Positions 23,394-34,520 of a DNA stretch of 64,000 nt are shown piece by piece. This DNA comes from Frankia alni ACN14a (GTDB lineage: Bacteria; Actinomycetota; Actinomycetes; Frankiales; Frankiaceae), in the NCBI RefSeq assembly GCF_000058485.1, contig NC_008278.1:5822962-5886961 (forward strand), in the 5' to 3' direction. Position 1 is the first letter of the stretch. The number at the start of each line of letters is the position of its first letter. Below the pieces are notes generated by a model, which saw only the letters and a program-made list of their open reading frames with translations, made no database searches and was not told the origin of the DNA. Position numbers and translations under genes: made by a program.

Positions 23394-26072
23394 ATGAGTG
23401 CGCCGGTGGTCGTCGCGGTGGTGGGGGGCGGGGCGAGCGGTTGCCTCGCCACCGCCCAGCTGGCAAGGTCCGTGGCGGTTACCGGCCGAAGATTCACGAT
23501 CCTGCTCGTCGAACCCGACGACGTCGGTGAGGGCCTGGCGTATCGGACCCGGGATCCGCGGCACCGGCTCAATGTGCCGGCCGCGAAGATGAGCGCCTTC
23601 GACGATGACCCGCAGCACTTCCTGCGCTGGCTTCGGCGGCATGTCGCGGTCGACTTTCCGGCCGGGGGCTACGCGCCCCGCCAGTTTTACGCCGACTACC
23701 TCCGCCACACGCTGGAGGAGACGCTGCGCGCCGCGGGCGGGGTGCACTGCGAGCGGGTGCGCGCCCGCGCGACGGACGTCCGCCGGCACGGCCGCCGGCT
23801 GCGCCTCACGCTCGACGACGGCACCAGCCATCCGGTCGACGGCGTGGTCCTCGCCCTCGGGCACGGCGCTGCGACGACGTCGTGGGCTCCCCCGGCGCTG
23901 GCCCGCTCGCCGCGGTTCGTCGGTGATCCGTGGCGGGCGGATTCCCAGCCCCGCGTCCCGGCCGGCAGCGACGTGCTGCTCGTCGGCTCCGGCCTGACCA
24001 TGGCCGACATGGCCCAGCGCTGGAGCCGGGCCGGCGTGCGCCTGCACGTGACCTCGCGCCACGGGCTGCTTCCACTCCCCCACGCCGCGAACCCGGCACC
24101 GCCGCTCGCCGCCCCCCAGCTACCCGACGGACCGTTGAGCCTCGCCCAGGCCCGCCGCCTTGTCTTCGATCACATCCGCGCGGCCGACGGCGACTGGCGG
24201 CGGGCCGTGGACGCGATGCGCCCGGTGACGGCCGAGCTGTGGTCACGCCTGGACGCCGCTGCCCGCTCGCGCTTCGTCGCCACGACGATGCGGCGCTGGG
24301 ACCAGGTGCGCCACCGCGTCGACCCCGCCGTCCACGCCTGGCTGGAGCAGCGACGCGCCGAGGGATCGCTGGTCGTGCACGCCGCCCACGTCGTCGACGC
24401 TGCCGACACCGCGGCCGGCATCGAGGTCTCGCTCGGTGACGGCTCCCGTGTGGTCGCCGCGGCCGTGGTCAACTGCACCGGGGCGGGCGCCGGCGTGCGG
24501 ACCAGCCATGATCCCCTCATCATGAACCTGCTCGCCAGCGGCCTGGCGACCCCGGACGCCCTGGACCTGGGTTTCGCCACCGAGGGGTCCGGGCGGCTGG
24601 TCGCGACCGACGGACCGCGGCCGGCGATCTGGGCCATCGGACCGTTGCGGCGCGGCGAACTGTGGGAGAGCACGGCGATCCCCGACCTTCGCGGCCAGGC
24701 GGCTGCGCTCGCCCGCGCCGTCGTCACTGCCCTGCCCGGGCCACGGGTCGTCCGGCGGGTGCGCGACCCCTACGGCCTGCCCCTCACCGCCAGCCCGGCG
24801 GCGGCCGGTCGCTACGTCGCCGGGCTCGGACGGATCCTGCGGGTGCGGTCCGGAGCCGAGACGCTGGTGGCCGAGGCGGTCGCGGCCGATCCCCAGTTCG
24901 CCCTCGGGCAGGCGGTGCTGGCGCTGCTCGGTGCCGAGTGGGGCGCCGACGTCGATGTGGAAACGGCGCTGCGGAACGCTCAACGCCACGCCGGCCGGGC
25001 CGACGAGCGGGAGCGGCGCTTCATCGAGGTCGTCGCCGCCCGCATCCACGAGCCGGGCGGAGCCGGTTCGGCGGCGGCGCTGCTCAGCTACATCCAGGCC
25101 TACCCGGAGGACGCCCTCGCCGTCAGCATCGCCGTGCCGACCATCGCGTTCAACGGCGCCACGGAGATCCCGGCCGAGGCCTGGGCCCTGGTCGAAGGAC
25201 TGGCTGCCGTCTACCGCGACGACTGGTGGTACCGGGGGCTGCTCGCCTTCACCCGCCAGGAGCAGGAGCGCTGGGACGAGGCGGCCGAACTCGCCGCACT
25301 GTCGCTGGCCGTCGAACCGACCGCCGGCCACGCCGTCCACGCGAAGACCCACGTCCACTACGAGACCGGCGACCACGAGGCGGGACTGGCCTGGTTGGAC
25401 GCCTGGATCTCGACCTGCGGGTCGGACTCGTCGCATCGGGCGCACTTCTCCTGGCACGCGGCCCTGCACGAACTCGCCCTCGGTGACGACAACGCGATCC
25501 GGGCGCGTTTCTCGACCCAGCTCTCGCCGCCGGCCGTCTCCGGCGTCCGGGCGCTGATCGACTCGGCGTCGCTGCTGTGGCGCGGCCTCGCGGCCGGCGC
25601 CTGGACGTCGGTGGAACTCGGACCGGTGTTGGAGACCGTTCCCGGCGCGTTGCTCGTCGATCCGCCGACGCCCTTCGTCGGGCTCCACGCGGCCATCGCC
25701 CTCGCCGCCGTGGGAGACTGCCGCCGACTCGCGCAACTGCGCCGGTCCGCCGCCGCCCGCAGCAGCGCGGTGTTCACCGACACCGTCGCGCCGCTGGCCG
25801 ACGCCCTGATGCACCTTCTGCACGGTGATCCCGACCGGGCGACCGACGCGCTGATCGCATTGCCCGGCGTCGAGCGGCTCGGAGGCAGCGCCGCCCAGCG
25901 CGAGATCGTCGAGGACACCACGATCTACTGCGCCATCCAGGCCAACCGGCCCGACCTCGCCCAGTCGCTTCTGCAGACCCGACTCGACCGCCGCTGCTCC
26001 CCCCGCGACGTCCACCGCCGCGCACAACTCCTCACCGGCCAACAGACCGGACGCTCGTCACCGAGCGAGTGA
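23394..26072 (+). CDS. FAD/NAD(P)-binding protein fused to a TTC38-like TPR domain
   Basis: From the ATG at 23394 the protein has 892 residues; in-frame GTG 23364 and ATG 23334 are alternatives. The N-terminal half (1-450) is a YdhS-like oxidoreductase: [15 protein letters not shown] (FAD motif), [26 protein letters not shown] (second dinucleotide motif), and the closing [22 protein letters not shown]. The C-terminal half (about 450-892) starts [21 protein letters not shown] and contains [17 protein letters not shown] and [20 protein letters not shown], the pattern of the tetratricopeptide repeat protein 38 family. Each half is normally a separate protein. Function of the fusion is unknown. 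Confidence 0.8.
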   Translation: MSAPVVVAVVGGGASGCLATAQLARSVAVTGRRFTILLVEPDDVGEGLAYRTRDPRHRLNVPAAKMSAFDDDPQHFLRWLRRHVAVDFPAGGYAPRQFYADYLRHTLEETLRAAGGVHCERVRARATDVRRHGRRLRLTLDDGTSHPVDGVVLALGHGAATTSWAPPALARSPRFVGDPWRADSQPRVPAGSDVLLVGSGLTMADMAQRWSRAGVRLHVTSRHGLLPLPHAANPAPPLAAPQLPDGPLSLAQARRLVFDHIRAADGDWRRAVDAMRPVTAELWSRLDAAARSRFVATTMRRWDQVRHRVDPAVHAWLEQRRAEGSLVVHAAHVVDAADTAAGIEVSLGDGSRVVAAAVVNCTGAGAGVRTSHDPLIMNLLASGLATPDALDLGFATEGSGRLVATDGPRPAIWAIGPLRRGELWESTAIPDLRGQAAALARAVVTALPGPRVVRRVRDPYGLPLTASPAAAGRYVAGLGRILRVRSGAETLVAEAVAADPQFALGQAVLALLGAEWGADVDVETALRNAQRHAGRADERERRFIEVVAARIHEPGGAGSAAALLSYIQAYPEDALAVSIAVPTIAFNGATEIPAEAWALVEGLAAVYRDDWWYRGLLAFTRQEQERWDEAAELAALSLAVEPTAGHAVHAKTHVHYETGDHEAGLAWLDAWISTCGSDSSHRAHFSWHAALHELALGDDNAIRARFSTQLSPPAVSGVRALIDSASLLWRGLAAGAWTSVELGPVLETVPGALLVDPPTPFVGLHAAIALAAVGDCRRLAQLRRSAAARSSAVFTDTVAPLADALMHLLHGDPDRATDALIALPGVERLGGSAAQREIVEDTTIYCAIQANRPDLAQSLLQTRLDRRCSPRDVHRRAQLLTGQQTGRSSPSE

Positions 26073-26294
26073 CCGGTACTTCGTCATGGTCGACGTGGTG
26101 GTGCTCGCCCGGACGGCGACAAAGTTCATCTCCGGGTCCAGCGGACGGAGGCAATTGATGGTGGGCGGGGCGATCCCATCCCGGATGGCCAGGCAGGACA
26201 CGATCGCCTCGACCGCACCCCCGGTGCCGATCATGTGCCCGGTCATGGACTTGGTTGAGCTGACCGGGACATGTGGCGCGTACGCGCCGAACAC
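26058..26294 (-). pseudogene. FabF-like ketosynthase C-terminal fragment
   Basis: The frame reads [23 protein letters not shown], then [14 protein letters not shown] and DPEMNFVAV. This is the segment of beta-ketoacyl-ACP synthase II that contains the STKSMTGH active-site histidine region. The N-terminal two thirds, including the nucleophile cysteine, are absent, and the C-terminus shifts frame before the expected NSFGFGGHN. It is a decayed remnant of a fatty acid or polyketide synthase gene. Confidence 0.75.
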
Positions 26295-26392
26295 CCCTCG
26301 TTGCGTACTCCATCACCACCCGGTCGGCGTGAAACGTCCAGGTGGCGCTTCTCCGGACCAGCTCGAATCCCAGGTCCATCGGGCGTCCTCCG

Positions 26393-26596
26393 CTATCGCC
26401 GCTGGCTCTTCCGGTCCGGGAGAAGCATCGCGCCGGTGGTGATGACCAGCTCGAGGGCGCCCAGGAAGACAAGCACCACGCCGACCTTGGTCAGGGTGAA
26501 GACCGGGATCTTGACCCCATCCGTGGTGAAGTAGAGGATCAACCCGGCGGCCAGCATGAAGGCACCGGTGATCAGGGACTTGACATTGTTGGACAC
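26393..26596 (-). CDS. Small two-helix membrane protein (DUF5708-like)
   Basis: From the GTG at 26596, preceded by GAGGAGG, the protein has 67 residues. Two hydrophobic helices (SLITGAFMLAAGLILYFTT and TLTKVGVVLVFLGALELVIT) flank a short polar turn, and the tail is basic. The pattern resembles small actinomycete proteins of the DUF5708 type, which is my recollection and not a search result. It looks intact although it sits between two decayed genes. Confidence 0.65.
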   Translation of the reverse strand: MSNNVKSLITGAFMLAAGLILYFTTDGVKIPVFTLTKVGVVLVFLGALELVITTGAMLLPDRKSQRR

Positions 26597-26733
26597 GTCG
26601 CCTCCTCGGCGTATGAGGATCCGGGCAGCACTCCATCCTCGGCCGGCCCGCCGGTGTCGCCGGTCGACTGCGGCGAGACTGACCGCAGGTCGTGCAGAAA
26701 CCTGATGAAGAACAGTCCGAATGCGACTCCAAC

Positions 26734-27165
26734 CTAGCAGCATCCAAGCACCGCGAGTGCGCTCCGACTGCCGAAGGCCGCGATCAGCCAGGTCAGCAAT
26801 GAAACCCCGAACGGGCTCGGCCCGGAGACCTCAGTGGTTGCGATACTTGTGACCCGGCCGAACAATCTTTCGGGAACCCGCTCCTGTAGCACCAACATGT
26901 ACTGGAGATCGACGGGCTGATCACCACTCCCGCGACGAACATCACCATGAGTGCGACCGGCACGGCGGTCTGCGCTGCGAGTAGAAGAACCAGCACCCCG
27001 GAGGAGCTGACTGGACCGGATTCCGGTGTGGTCGCCGCGGCCGACGCGACCACACGGTCGGGCGCCGCGCCTCCGACTGGAGTCAGGAGAGGTAGAAGAG
27101 GCACCGCGGGATCCAGGACGGATGCCACCGCCACCAGTACTCCGCATTTCCTGTTGCGAAGTCCA
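26734..27165 (-). pseudogene. MFS transporter remnant with frameshift
   Basis: In one frame (about 26905-27134) lies LLLAAQTAVPVALMVMFVAGVVISP. In another frame (26734-26905) lies YMLVLQERVPERLFGRVTS followed by SPFGVSLLTWLIAAFGSRSALAVLG. Together they match consecutive late helices of MFS efflux proteins, separated by a frameshift near 26905-26925. The first half of the transporter is missing. Confidence 0.65.
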
Positions 27166-27289
27166 TAAACAAGCGGCTACATCCGTCGCCGGGAAAGGAA
27201 TACCACGGGAGAGTCGAGCAAGAACGCTCGGGGTCCTCGACCGGTACTGGCAGCAGATTGCCGCCCACGGCCACGGACGGCCGATCGAC

Positions 27290-27465
27290 CGGCCGCCGGC
27301 AGTGACGGAGTGGTCCGTCAGCTGGTCGTCGCCGACTTCTGGCCCATGGCCAGGAAGTACGCCGCGCACCTCGGCCAGGGCACGCTGCGCCCGCTCGGCC
27401 CCGGATACTGGTACGGCGGCCCGTGGCTCCGTGTCATGCTGCTCAGCGTTGTCAAGGAGCAATAG
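27290..27465 (+). pseudogene. Unidentified C-terminal protein remnant
   Basis: An open frame ending at a TAG (27463-27465) reads VVADFWPMARKYAAHLGQGT, then LGPGYWYGGPWLRVMLLSVV. Its composition is protein-like and it ends naturally, but there is no start, and sequence upstream of about 27280 does not extend it. It may be the tail of an enzyme lost in the same decay as its neighbours. I do not recognise the family. Confidence 0.35.
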
Positions 27466-27560
27466 CGCGATCCGGCCGCGGCTCTATGACCACCCGTTCT
27501 GGTCGGGCCGGCGGTGGGTGGCCGGGTGGTCGCATCCGTCGGTCGATCATGGGATCGCGG

Positions 27561-28037
27561 TCACTCCGCCACCGCCTTCCCGGGAAACGGCGCGGAGACG
27601 AGCGACGGGATGATCAGACGGTGAAACGGCTTCACCACCGCGAAGTAGGCGCGGCCAAGGGTGTCGTTCAGCTGCACCTCGGTGGTGAAGCTTCCGCGCG
27701 GAGCGATGCCCTCGCGGGTCGTGAAGATCGCGCGGAAGGCCAGGTGCGGGTCGGAGTCCGCGCAGACGACACGGTCGGCCTCGATCGAGCGCACGACGAG
27801 CGGACCGAACTTTCCGCCGACGGAAAGGTGGACGCTGCGGCCGTAGTTTCGTTCCTGCGTCTGGAAACCTAGGCGGCCGGCGACGACGTCCCGCGCGGAC
27901 AGCAGCATCTCCAGCCAGCGCGGTGCCGCTTCGAGGATGCGGGCGCAGAACGCCGGCGCGTCCATCGGCTCGGGCAGGGCAACGGAGTAGGTGTCGCGGT
28001 AGTCGATCCGATCAAACCGGTCGGCGGACGCGCTCAT
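27561..28037 (-). CDS. DUF2867 family protein
   Basis: This protein has 158 residues. It contains DYRDTYSVALPEPMDAPAFCARILEAAPRWLEMLLSARD and the C-terminal TEVQLNDTLGRAYFAVVKPFHRLIIPSLV, which fit the DUF2867 family of SRPBCC-like small proteins. Function is unknown. The frame is complete and lies amid pseudogenes. The ribosome binding site is weak. Confidence 0.75.
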   Translation of the reverse strand: MSASADRFDRIDYRDTYSVALPEPMDAPAFCARILEAAPRWLEMLLSARDVVAGRLGFQTQERNYGRSVHLSVGGKFGPLVVRSIEADRVVCADSDPHLAFRAIFTTREGIAPRGSFTTEVQLNDTLGRAYFAVVKPFHRLIIPSLVSAPFPGKAVAE

Positions 28038-28330
28038 GTCGGTGGTGGGGGCGGCAGCAGGTCGAGCAGGGCCGACGTGTCCAACGTGGTTGGCATGGTC
28101 ATTTATGGGACATCCTCACCGTGCATCGCTTCTGTCCGTCATCGTCGCCCTTGATTGCCACGCGGGTCAGGGCTGCCGGGCTTCCAGTGGTGCCCAACAC
28201 GATCGTCGCCGCGTCGCCCCAGGCTGACGAACTGCGCGGCGAACGCGACTTCCCGCGCAGGCAGTCGCGCCCGCCACGTCCCTCTCAGCTCACGCGCTGA
28301 ACGTGGGAACGGGGGTGTGCGGGGGCGGGC
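28038..28330. other. Intergenic region without a recognisable gene
   Basis: This 293-bp stretch separates DUF2867 from the LuxR remnant. Short open frames are present, but none has a start, ribosome binding site and recognisable sequence together. Confidence 0.4.
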
Positions 28331-28676
28331 GTCCTGTGGTTCTCTGCCACGGACCGCGTCTCCGACCTGCAGGTCTTCCGCGCCGAGCTGCGCAACGTCG
28401 CCACCGGAGGCACGGTGATCGACGCCGACCCGGTCGTCCGGCTCGTCACCCGCCGTCGCCAGGACGACCCCCTGGGCAGACTCACCGACCGGGAACGGGC
28501 GGTGCTGGCCCCTGATGGCACCCGGACACTCCAACACCGCCATCGCCATCGACCTCAACCTCGCCGTCAAGACCCTCGAGGCCCACGTGACCTCCATCTT
28601 CACGAAACTGGACCTGACACCAGGCGACCGCGAACACCGACGCGTACTCGCGGTCCTCCGCTTCCTGCGCGGATGA
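28331..28676 (+). pseudogene. LuxR/NarL-type response regulator, frameshifted 3' half
   Basis: Frame one reads DRVSDLQVFRAELRNVATGG, TVIDADPVV, then LTDRERAVLA. After a four-C tract near 28508-28511 the next frame reads LMAPGHSNTAIA, then VKTLEAHVTSIFTKLDL, and ends at a TGA. Joined, these give the end of a receiver domain plus a complete LuxR helix-turn-helix. One extra C explains the break. The phospho-acceptor half of the receiver is missing, so the gene is dead even without the frameshift. Confidence 0.8.
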
Positions 28677-28927
28677 GTCCCGTGCCCCCGGCGCCAGTAA
28701 AGATCCTCAATGCCTTGACTGTCCGATACCATCGGCCCCTGTGGCGGTAGCGCCCATCGTGTCCGCGACTGGCTGGGCATTCCCACCACAATGGTCATGC
28801 CATCGCTCCGTCGTCGAGCGGTGCCTGGGTCGTCGGCTCCCCGTTGTGCTTTCTGTTGTTGACGACGAGGATGCCCGTCCCCGGCGTCGACTCGGCGATG
28901 TTCGTGTCCTTCCGGAGAGGGGTCGTC

Positions 28928-30220
28928 GTGCGCGTCGCGATTTTCGCCGTGGGCACCCGCGGTGATGTTCAGCCCGCGGCCGTGCTCGGAGCCGAACTGA
29001 TCCGGCGCGGACACGAGGTGATCATGGGTCTGCCGGGTGAGATCGCCAGCTTCGGGATCAGAATGGGTGTCGAGGTGTCGCCGATCGGCGCGGAGCCGCT
29101 CGAGTTCATGGGATCCGAGGAGGTCCGGCGCTGGCTGGGCGCGGGCGACGTGCGGCAGGTGATCAAGGGCTTCATGGACTTCAAGCGCCAGAACACCGAC
29201 CGTATCGCCGAGGCGATGGCGGAGGCCAGCGACGGCGCGGATCTCATCGTCTCCGGGATCCTCACCGAGGACGAGGCGGCCTGTATCGCGGAATGGCGAC
29301 AGGTGCCCATGGTCGGTCTGCACCACGCGCCGCTCCGCCAGAACAGCGCCTTCCCGCTTTTCGTCCTCAGCACCCGCCGACTCCCCGGTGCGGTGAACCG
29401 TATGATGTATCCGCCGATCGAATTCGCCGGCTGGCGCGTGATCGCCGCGGACGTCAACCGGCTGCGCCGCCGACTTGGTCTTCCGCCGACCCGTGAACCC
29501 ACCCCGACCGCACTGGCCCGGGCCGGAGCGACCGAAATCCAGGCGTTCAGCCGCTTCCTGGTGCCGGAACTGGAACACTGGGACCAACGCCGACCACTCG
29601 TCGGATTCCTGGGACTGTCTCCGGAGCAGCGGCGGCTGCTCGGGGAGGACAAGCTCGACCCGGCGGTCGACGTGTGGTTGGACGAGGGCGAGCCGCCGGT
29701 CTACTTCGGATTCGGGAGCATGCCCATCCACAACGCGCGAGGCACGCTGGCGTTGATCGAGCGGGTGTCTCGTTCCCTGGGGGTCCGCGCGCTGGTCAGC
29801 GCCGGATGGACCGATCTGCCCGCGGGGATCAGCTCGGACGGTCAGGTCTGTGTGGTCGGGGCGCTCGACCATGACGCGGTGCTGCCCCGGTGCCGCGTCG
29901 CGGTGCACCACGGCGGCGCCGGCACCACGGCGGCGTCAATCGGCGCCGGCCTGCCGACCGTCGTCTGCTCGGTCCTCGGTGACCAGCCCTTCTGGGGCGC
30001 CCGGCTGCAGCGGCTGGGGATCGGGGCCACGCTGCGCTTCTCCGACCTCAACGAGCGGGTGCTGGCCCGGGCCGTGGAACCACTCCTGCACCCCGGGCGG
30101 CGGGAACGGGTGGCCCGCTTCGCCGCCCAGCTGAAGTCGGACGATGCCCCCGGCCGCACCGCCGACATCCTGGAACAGGTGCACGGCTCCCGGCCGCCCC
30201 GACCCAGGGCGGGCTCCTAG
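28928..30220 (+). CDS. UDP-glycosyltransferase-like (GT1, Glyco_transf_28 type)
   Basis: From the GTG at 28928, preceded by GGAGAGG, the protein has 430 residues. The N-terminus MRVAIFAVGTRGDVQPAAVLGAELIRRGHEV is the Glyco_transf_28 acceptor domain. The C-terminal half has PPVYFGFGSMP, VVGALDHDAVLPRCRVAVHHGGAGTTAASIGAGLPTVVCSVLGDQPFWGARL, which is the donor-binding domain with the HHGGAGTT motif. Relatives glycosylate sterols, macrolides, glycopeptides or glycolipids. The acceptor here cannot be told. It converges with the methyltransferase at 30224, with only three bases between stops. Confidence 0.9.
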   Translation: MRVAIFAVGTRGDVQPAAVLGAELIRRGHEVIMGLPGEIASFGIRMGVEVSPIGAEPLEFMGSEEVRRWLGAGDVRQVIKGFMDFKRQNTDRIAEAMAEASDGADLIVSGILTEDEAACIAEWRQVPMVGLHHAPLRQNSAFPLFVLSTRRLPGAVNRMMYPPIEFAGWRVIAADVNRLRRRLGLPPTREPTPTALARAGATEIQAFSRFLVPELEHWDQRRPLVGFLGLSPEQRRLLGEDKLDPAVDVWLDEGEPPVYFGFGSMPIHNARGTLALIERVSRSLGVRALVSAGWTDLPAGISSDGQVCVVGALDHDAVLPRCRVAVHHGGAGTTAASIGAGLPTVVCSVLGDQPFWGARLQRLGIGATLRFSDLNERVLARAVEPLLHPGRRERVARFAAQLKSDDAPGRTADILEQVHGSRPPRPRAGS

Positions 30221-30223
30221 CTG

Positions 30224-31144
30224 CTACTTCGTGGTCTTGTTGCGGACGCCGCTGACGTAGCGCACGTCTCCCATGCGCAGGTCGTCGTCCCTGAGGGGCG
30301 GAAGGCCGTGGGCGGCGAGCAGGTCTCGGACGCTTATTCCGGTCAGCGCCCAGCCGCGGTCGGCCAGGTAGGGAGCCGTCTCGTTGCGCTCACCGTAATA
30401 GCGCAGCCTCGCCATGTCGGGATCGAAACTGTGCGCACGCCAGCGTTCGGAGATGCGGTTCAGGGCTTCCTTCGTCCTGTCCTCGTCGCCCGGTTTCGGG
30501 TTGGGCCGGTTCTCGGTGGCCACCCGGCTTTCCGGCGCACTGAGTTCGGTGACGGTGTCCAGCAGGCGGTCCTGCGCCTCGGGCGGCAGGTAGCCCAGCA
30601 GGCCTTCGGCGCTCCACGCGGTCGGCCGGGCCGGGTCGAAGCCGGCGGCGCGCAGTGCGGCGGGCCAGTCGTCGCGCAGATCGACCGCGGCCACTCGCCG
30701 GTCGGCGGTGGGCACAGCGCCCAACGCGGCCAGCGTACGGGTCTTGAATTCGACGACCCGCGGCTGGTCGAGCTCGTACACCACGGTCCCGATCGGCCAG
30801 GGCAGTCGGTAGGCGCGGGAATCCAGCCCCGAGGCCAGGATCACGACCTGCGTGATACCCGTGTTCGTCGCCTCGAGGAAGAACTCGTCGTAGAACCTGG
30901 CCCGTACCTTGGCCACGTCGATGGCCACCTGCTCGACCAGGCCGTCTGGGGGCACGTCGCCGGTCGCCAGCCGGGTGAGGAGATCGATGCCGACCGCCCG
31001 GACAAGCGGTGCGGCGAACGGGTCGTCGATGAGCCGACGATCCGCGCGGGTCGCTATCGCCCGGGCCACCGCGGCCATGGTGGCGGTCGCGCCGACGCTG
31101 GACGCCAGGTCCCAGGTGTCTCCGTCGTGCCTGGTGGAAGTCAT
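30224..31144 (-). CDS. Class I SAM-dependent methyltransferase (TIGR00027/LCM-like)
   Basis: From the ATG at 31144 the protein has 306 residues. The signature is the N-terminal [38 protein letters not shown], then [19 protein letters not shown] (SAM-binding), [18 protein letters not shown], and [19 protein letters not shown]. This group (PF04072) is expanded in mycobacteria and other actinomycetes and is predicted to O-methylate small or lipidic carboxyl substrates. The neighbouring gene diverges at 31366. Confidence 0.9.
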   Translation of the reverse strand: MTSTRHDGDTWDLASSVGATATMAAVARAIATRADRRLIDDPFAAPLVRAVGIDLLTRLATGDVPPDGLVEQVAIDVAKVRARFYDEFFLEATNTGITQVVILASGLDSRAYRLPWPIGTVVYELDQPRVVEFKTRTLAALGAVPTADRRVAAVDLRDDWPAALRAAGFDPARPTAWSAEGLLGYLPPEAQDRLLDTVTELSAPESRVATENRPNPKPGDEDRTKEALNRISERWRAHSFDPDMARLRYYGERNETAPYLADRGWALTGISVRDLLAAHGLPPLRDDDLRMGDVRYVSGVRNKTTK

Positions 31145-31365
31145 GTCCTGCCCAGAAGTCGTGGTCGGGTCGCCGTTTCCGTTCTGCCTCGGCAACGTCG
31201 CGCCACACGGTATCCGCCGCAAGGACTCGGTATCGGTCAAGCGATTCGGCCGCGGCAACCGAGACCACCATGGGTGCACGGGAAGGGCCAGGAATAGTGG
31301 GGCGTCCTCGAGCGTCCACAACGATGTTCGGATTCGCGACGCGTCGTCGAAGGAGTCGGTCATCC

Positions 31366-32358
31366 GTGGGCCTCGGGATCTCGTTGCATACAGGAGCAAC
31401 CCCCGTCGGCGACACCTTGCGTGTCATCCTGGAACGCGCCCATGAGGCGGCGGAGGCCGGCGTCGACACCGTCTGGTTCTCCCAGGGACTCGACATCGAC
31501 GCGATCACCGTGTCCGCCCTCGTCGGCCGGGAGGTCCCCGGCATCGGGATCGGCACCGCGGCGGTACCGATGTACCAGCGCCATCCCCTCGTGACCGCCG
31601 CCCAGGCCAGGACCGCGCAGATCGCCACCGACGGCCGTTTCCTGCTCGGCATCGGCCTGGGAAACCGGGCCGTGGTCGAGGATGCCTTCGGCGTCCCGTT
31701 CGAGCGGCCCATCCGCCACCTCCGCGACTACCTCCGCGTCCTGCGCTCGGTGTTCGAGACCGGTGCCGCCGATGTCCAGGGCCCGACCGTCACCGCCCGC
31801 CTGCCCACGACGTCACCCACGGGTCCGCGGACCGGCGTCACCCCTGCGATCCCGCTGCTCGTCGCGGCCATGGGTCCCCAGGCCCTGCGCGCCGCGGGCG
31901 AACTGGCCGACGGAACGCTGCCCTACCTGGCAGGGCCGCGCACCCTCGCCGAGTCGATCGTCCCCACCATCGTCGGGGCGGCACGCGCCGCCGGTCGTCC
32001 CGCCCCCACCATCGCGGTCGGTGTCCCGGCCGCCGTCACCGCCGATGTCGCGGGAACCCGTGCCCACGCGGAGCGAACCCTGGCCGCCTACGGCAACGTC
32101 CCCTCCTACCGTGCCGTGTTGGACGCGGAGGGCGCGATCCACCCCGCCGACCTCGCCCTGATCGGTGACGAGGATGCCGTCGCCGCCGGCATCCGGCGAT
32201 ACCTGGATGCCGGTGCGACCGACGTGCGCATCTCCCCCGCCGCCTTCCGTACCGACGACGACCGACTGCGTACCTGGCGACTCGTCGGAGAACTGGCGCG
32301 ACGGGCCCGAACGGCCACCGGCGCGGACACCGAGCGAGAACAAGCGGGGATCGGATGA
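31366..32358 (+). CDS. Luciferase-like, probably F420-dependent oxidoreductase (second copy)
   Basis: From the GTG at 31366, eleven bases after AAGGAG, the protein has 330 residues. Segment order matches the protein at 4520-5482: [86 protein letters not shown], and [26 protein letters not shown]. It is a paralogue, not a recent duplicate, as many positions differ. Unlike the first copy it has no MmyB regulator beside it. Confidence 0.88.
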   Translation: MGLGISLHTGATPVGDTLRVILERAHEAAEAGVDTVWFSQGLDIDAITVSALVGREVPGIGIGTAAVPMYQRHPLVTAAQARTAQIATDGRFLLGIGLGNRAVVEDAFGVPFERPIRHLRDYLRVLRSVFETGAADVQGPTVTARLPTTSPTGPRTGVTPAIPLLVAAMGPQALRAAGELADGTLPYLAGPRTLAESIVPTIVGAARAAGRPAPTIAVGVPAAVTADVAGTRAHAERTLAAYGNVPSYRAVLDAEGAIHPADLALIGDEDAVAAGIRRYLDAGATDVRISPAAFRTDDDRLRTWRLVGELARRARTATGADTEREQAGIG

Positions 32359-32439
32359 ACGCTCCGCCCGCACGTCCTGGACCGGACAGAAGATCGCATC
32401 CGCGCGGCGACGGGGTCGGACCCGCCGGCGGCCGCCGCG

Positions 32440-33501
<1,062 letters not shown>

Positions 33502-33664
33502 CAGGCAGTGCTCCTTCCTCACTACGGAGGGCCTGTCCCGTTCGGCGGCACCGCGAACCTCTTCCGTCCTCTTCCACGCGATCCCCGGAATGCTCCCGGT
33601 CACCTCGGGCAGGGCGAACGAGTGTCGACTCCCCACCCGTACCGGCCCGTTAGACTCTGTGCCG

Positions 33665-34354
33665 ATGCGCCTGATGCTGCTCCGACACGGCCAAACCCCC
33701 TCCAACGTCGCCGGCGCCCTCGACACAGGGCGGCCGGGAGCCGCGCTGACCGCCCTGGGCCACGCGCAGGCACGTAGGCTGCCCGACGCACTCCGCGGTG
33801 AGACGATCTCGGCGATCTACGCCTCGGTCCTGGTTCGCACTCAGCTCACCGCGGCGCCCCTTGCCGAAGCACGGGGGCTGGGAGTCGGCGTCGTGGAAGG
33901 CATCGAGGAGATCGCCGCGGGCGAACTCGAGCTGCGCAGCGACAGGACGTCCATCGCGACCTACCTCGACGTCAACGCCGCCTGGATCCACGGCGATCTG
34001 GACCGGACGATGCCGGGTGGGCAGAACGGTCACCTGTTCGTCGCCCGCTACGACACCGCGATCGCGAACATCGCGGCCGCGCATGGCGAGCACGACGCCA
34101 TCCTGCTCGTCAGTCACGGTTCCGCGATCCGAACCTGGGTCGGCATACGGGTCGGCGATGGTGGGTCCGTCGAGGATCGGTGGCTCGCGAACACCGGGAT
34201 GGTCACGCTCGAAGGCGACTCCTCGACCGGCTGGAACCTCGTTCAGTGGCATGGCGAACCGCTGGGCGGGTCCGCCCCTCCTGACGTCGCCGCCCACGAT
34301 GTCACCGGCGCTCCGCCGCGCGAGGCCGTCTCCGAGAACCGCGCGGCCGGGTAG
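33665..34354 (+). CDS. Histidine phosphatase superfamily protein
   Basis: This protein has 229 residues. The catalytic RHGQT is at residues 7-11 (phospho-acceptor histidine), the second conserved histidine is in LLVSHGSAIRTW, and a glutamate lies in VVEGIEEIAAGELE. This is the phosphoglycerate-mutase-like family, whose members act on sugar phosphates, nucleotides or phosphoproteins. Substrate is unknown. A strong terminator-like hairpin follows at 34426. Confidence 0.9.
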   Translation: MRLMLLRHGQTPSNVAGALDTGRPGAALTALGHAQARRLPDALRGETISAIYASVLVRTQLTAAPLAEARGLGVGVVEGIEEIAAGELELRSDRTSIATYLDVNAAWIHGDLDRTMPGGQNGHLFVARYDTAIANIAAAHGEHDAILLVSHGSAIRTWVGIRVGDGGSVEDRWLANTGMVTLEGDSSTGWNLVQWHGEPLGGSAPPDVAAHDVTGAPPREAVSENRAAG

Positions 34355-34425
34355 CCCGCAGCCAACCCGCACCCGGCGGATGTCTCACCCGAGACTGACA
34401 GGGAGGGCATTGCGCAGAGCGCCGG

Positions 34426-34458
34426 CTCGGCCGGTGGCTGTGTCAGCCACCGGCCGAG
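34426..34458. terminator. Hairpin between convergent genes (bidirectional terminator)
   Basis: CTCGGCCGGTGGCT and AGCCACCGGCCGAG form a perfect 14-bp stem around GTGTC. It lies between the stop of the histidine phosphatase gene (34354) and that of the YVTN protein gene (34521). It lacks a U-run, as is usual in actinomycetes. Confidence 0.75.
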
Positions 34459-34520
34459 TGCGGGGTCGTGCTCTTGCGTTGTTGGAATGCGTTACTGCTG
34501 AGGGTCTGTCTTGTCTCTGG

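Noticed and set aside
24243-26042. 599-residue leftward open frame over the FAD/TPR fusion
   Set aside because: Antisense shadow without domains; the plus strand shows all expected motifs.
26299-26472. Possible small gene starting MDLGFELVRRSATW on the minus strand
   Set aside because: It runs into the FabF remnant in a wrong frame and has no recognisable family; likely decayed sequence.
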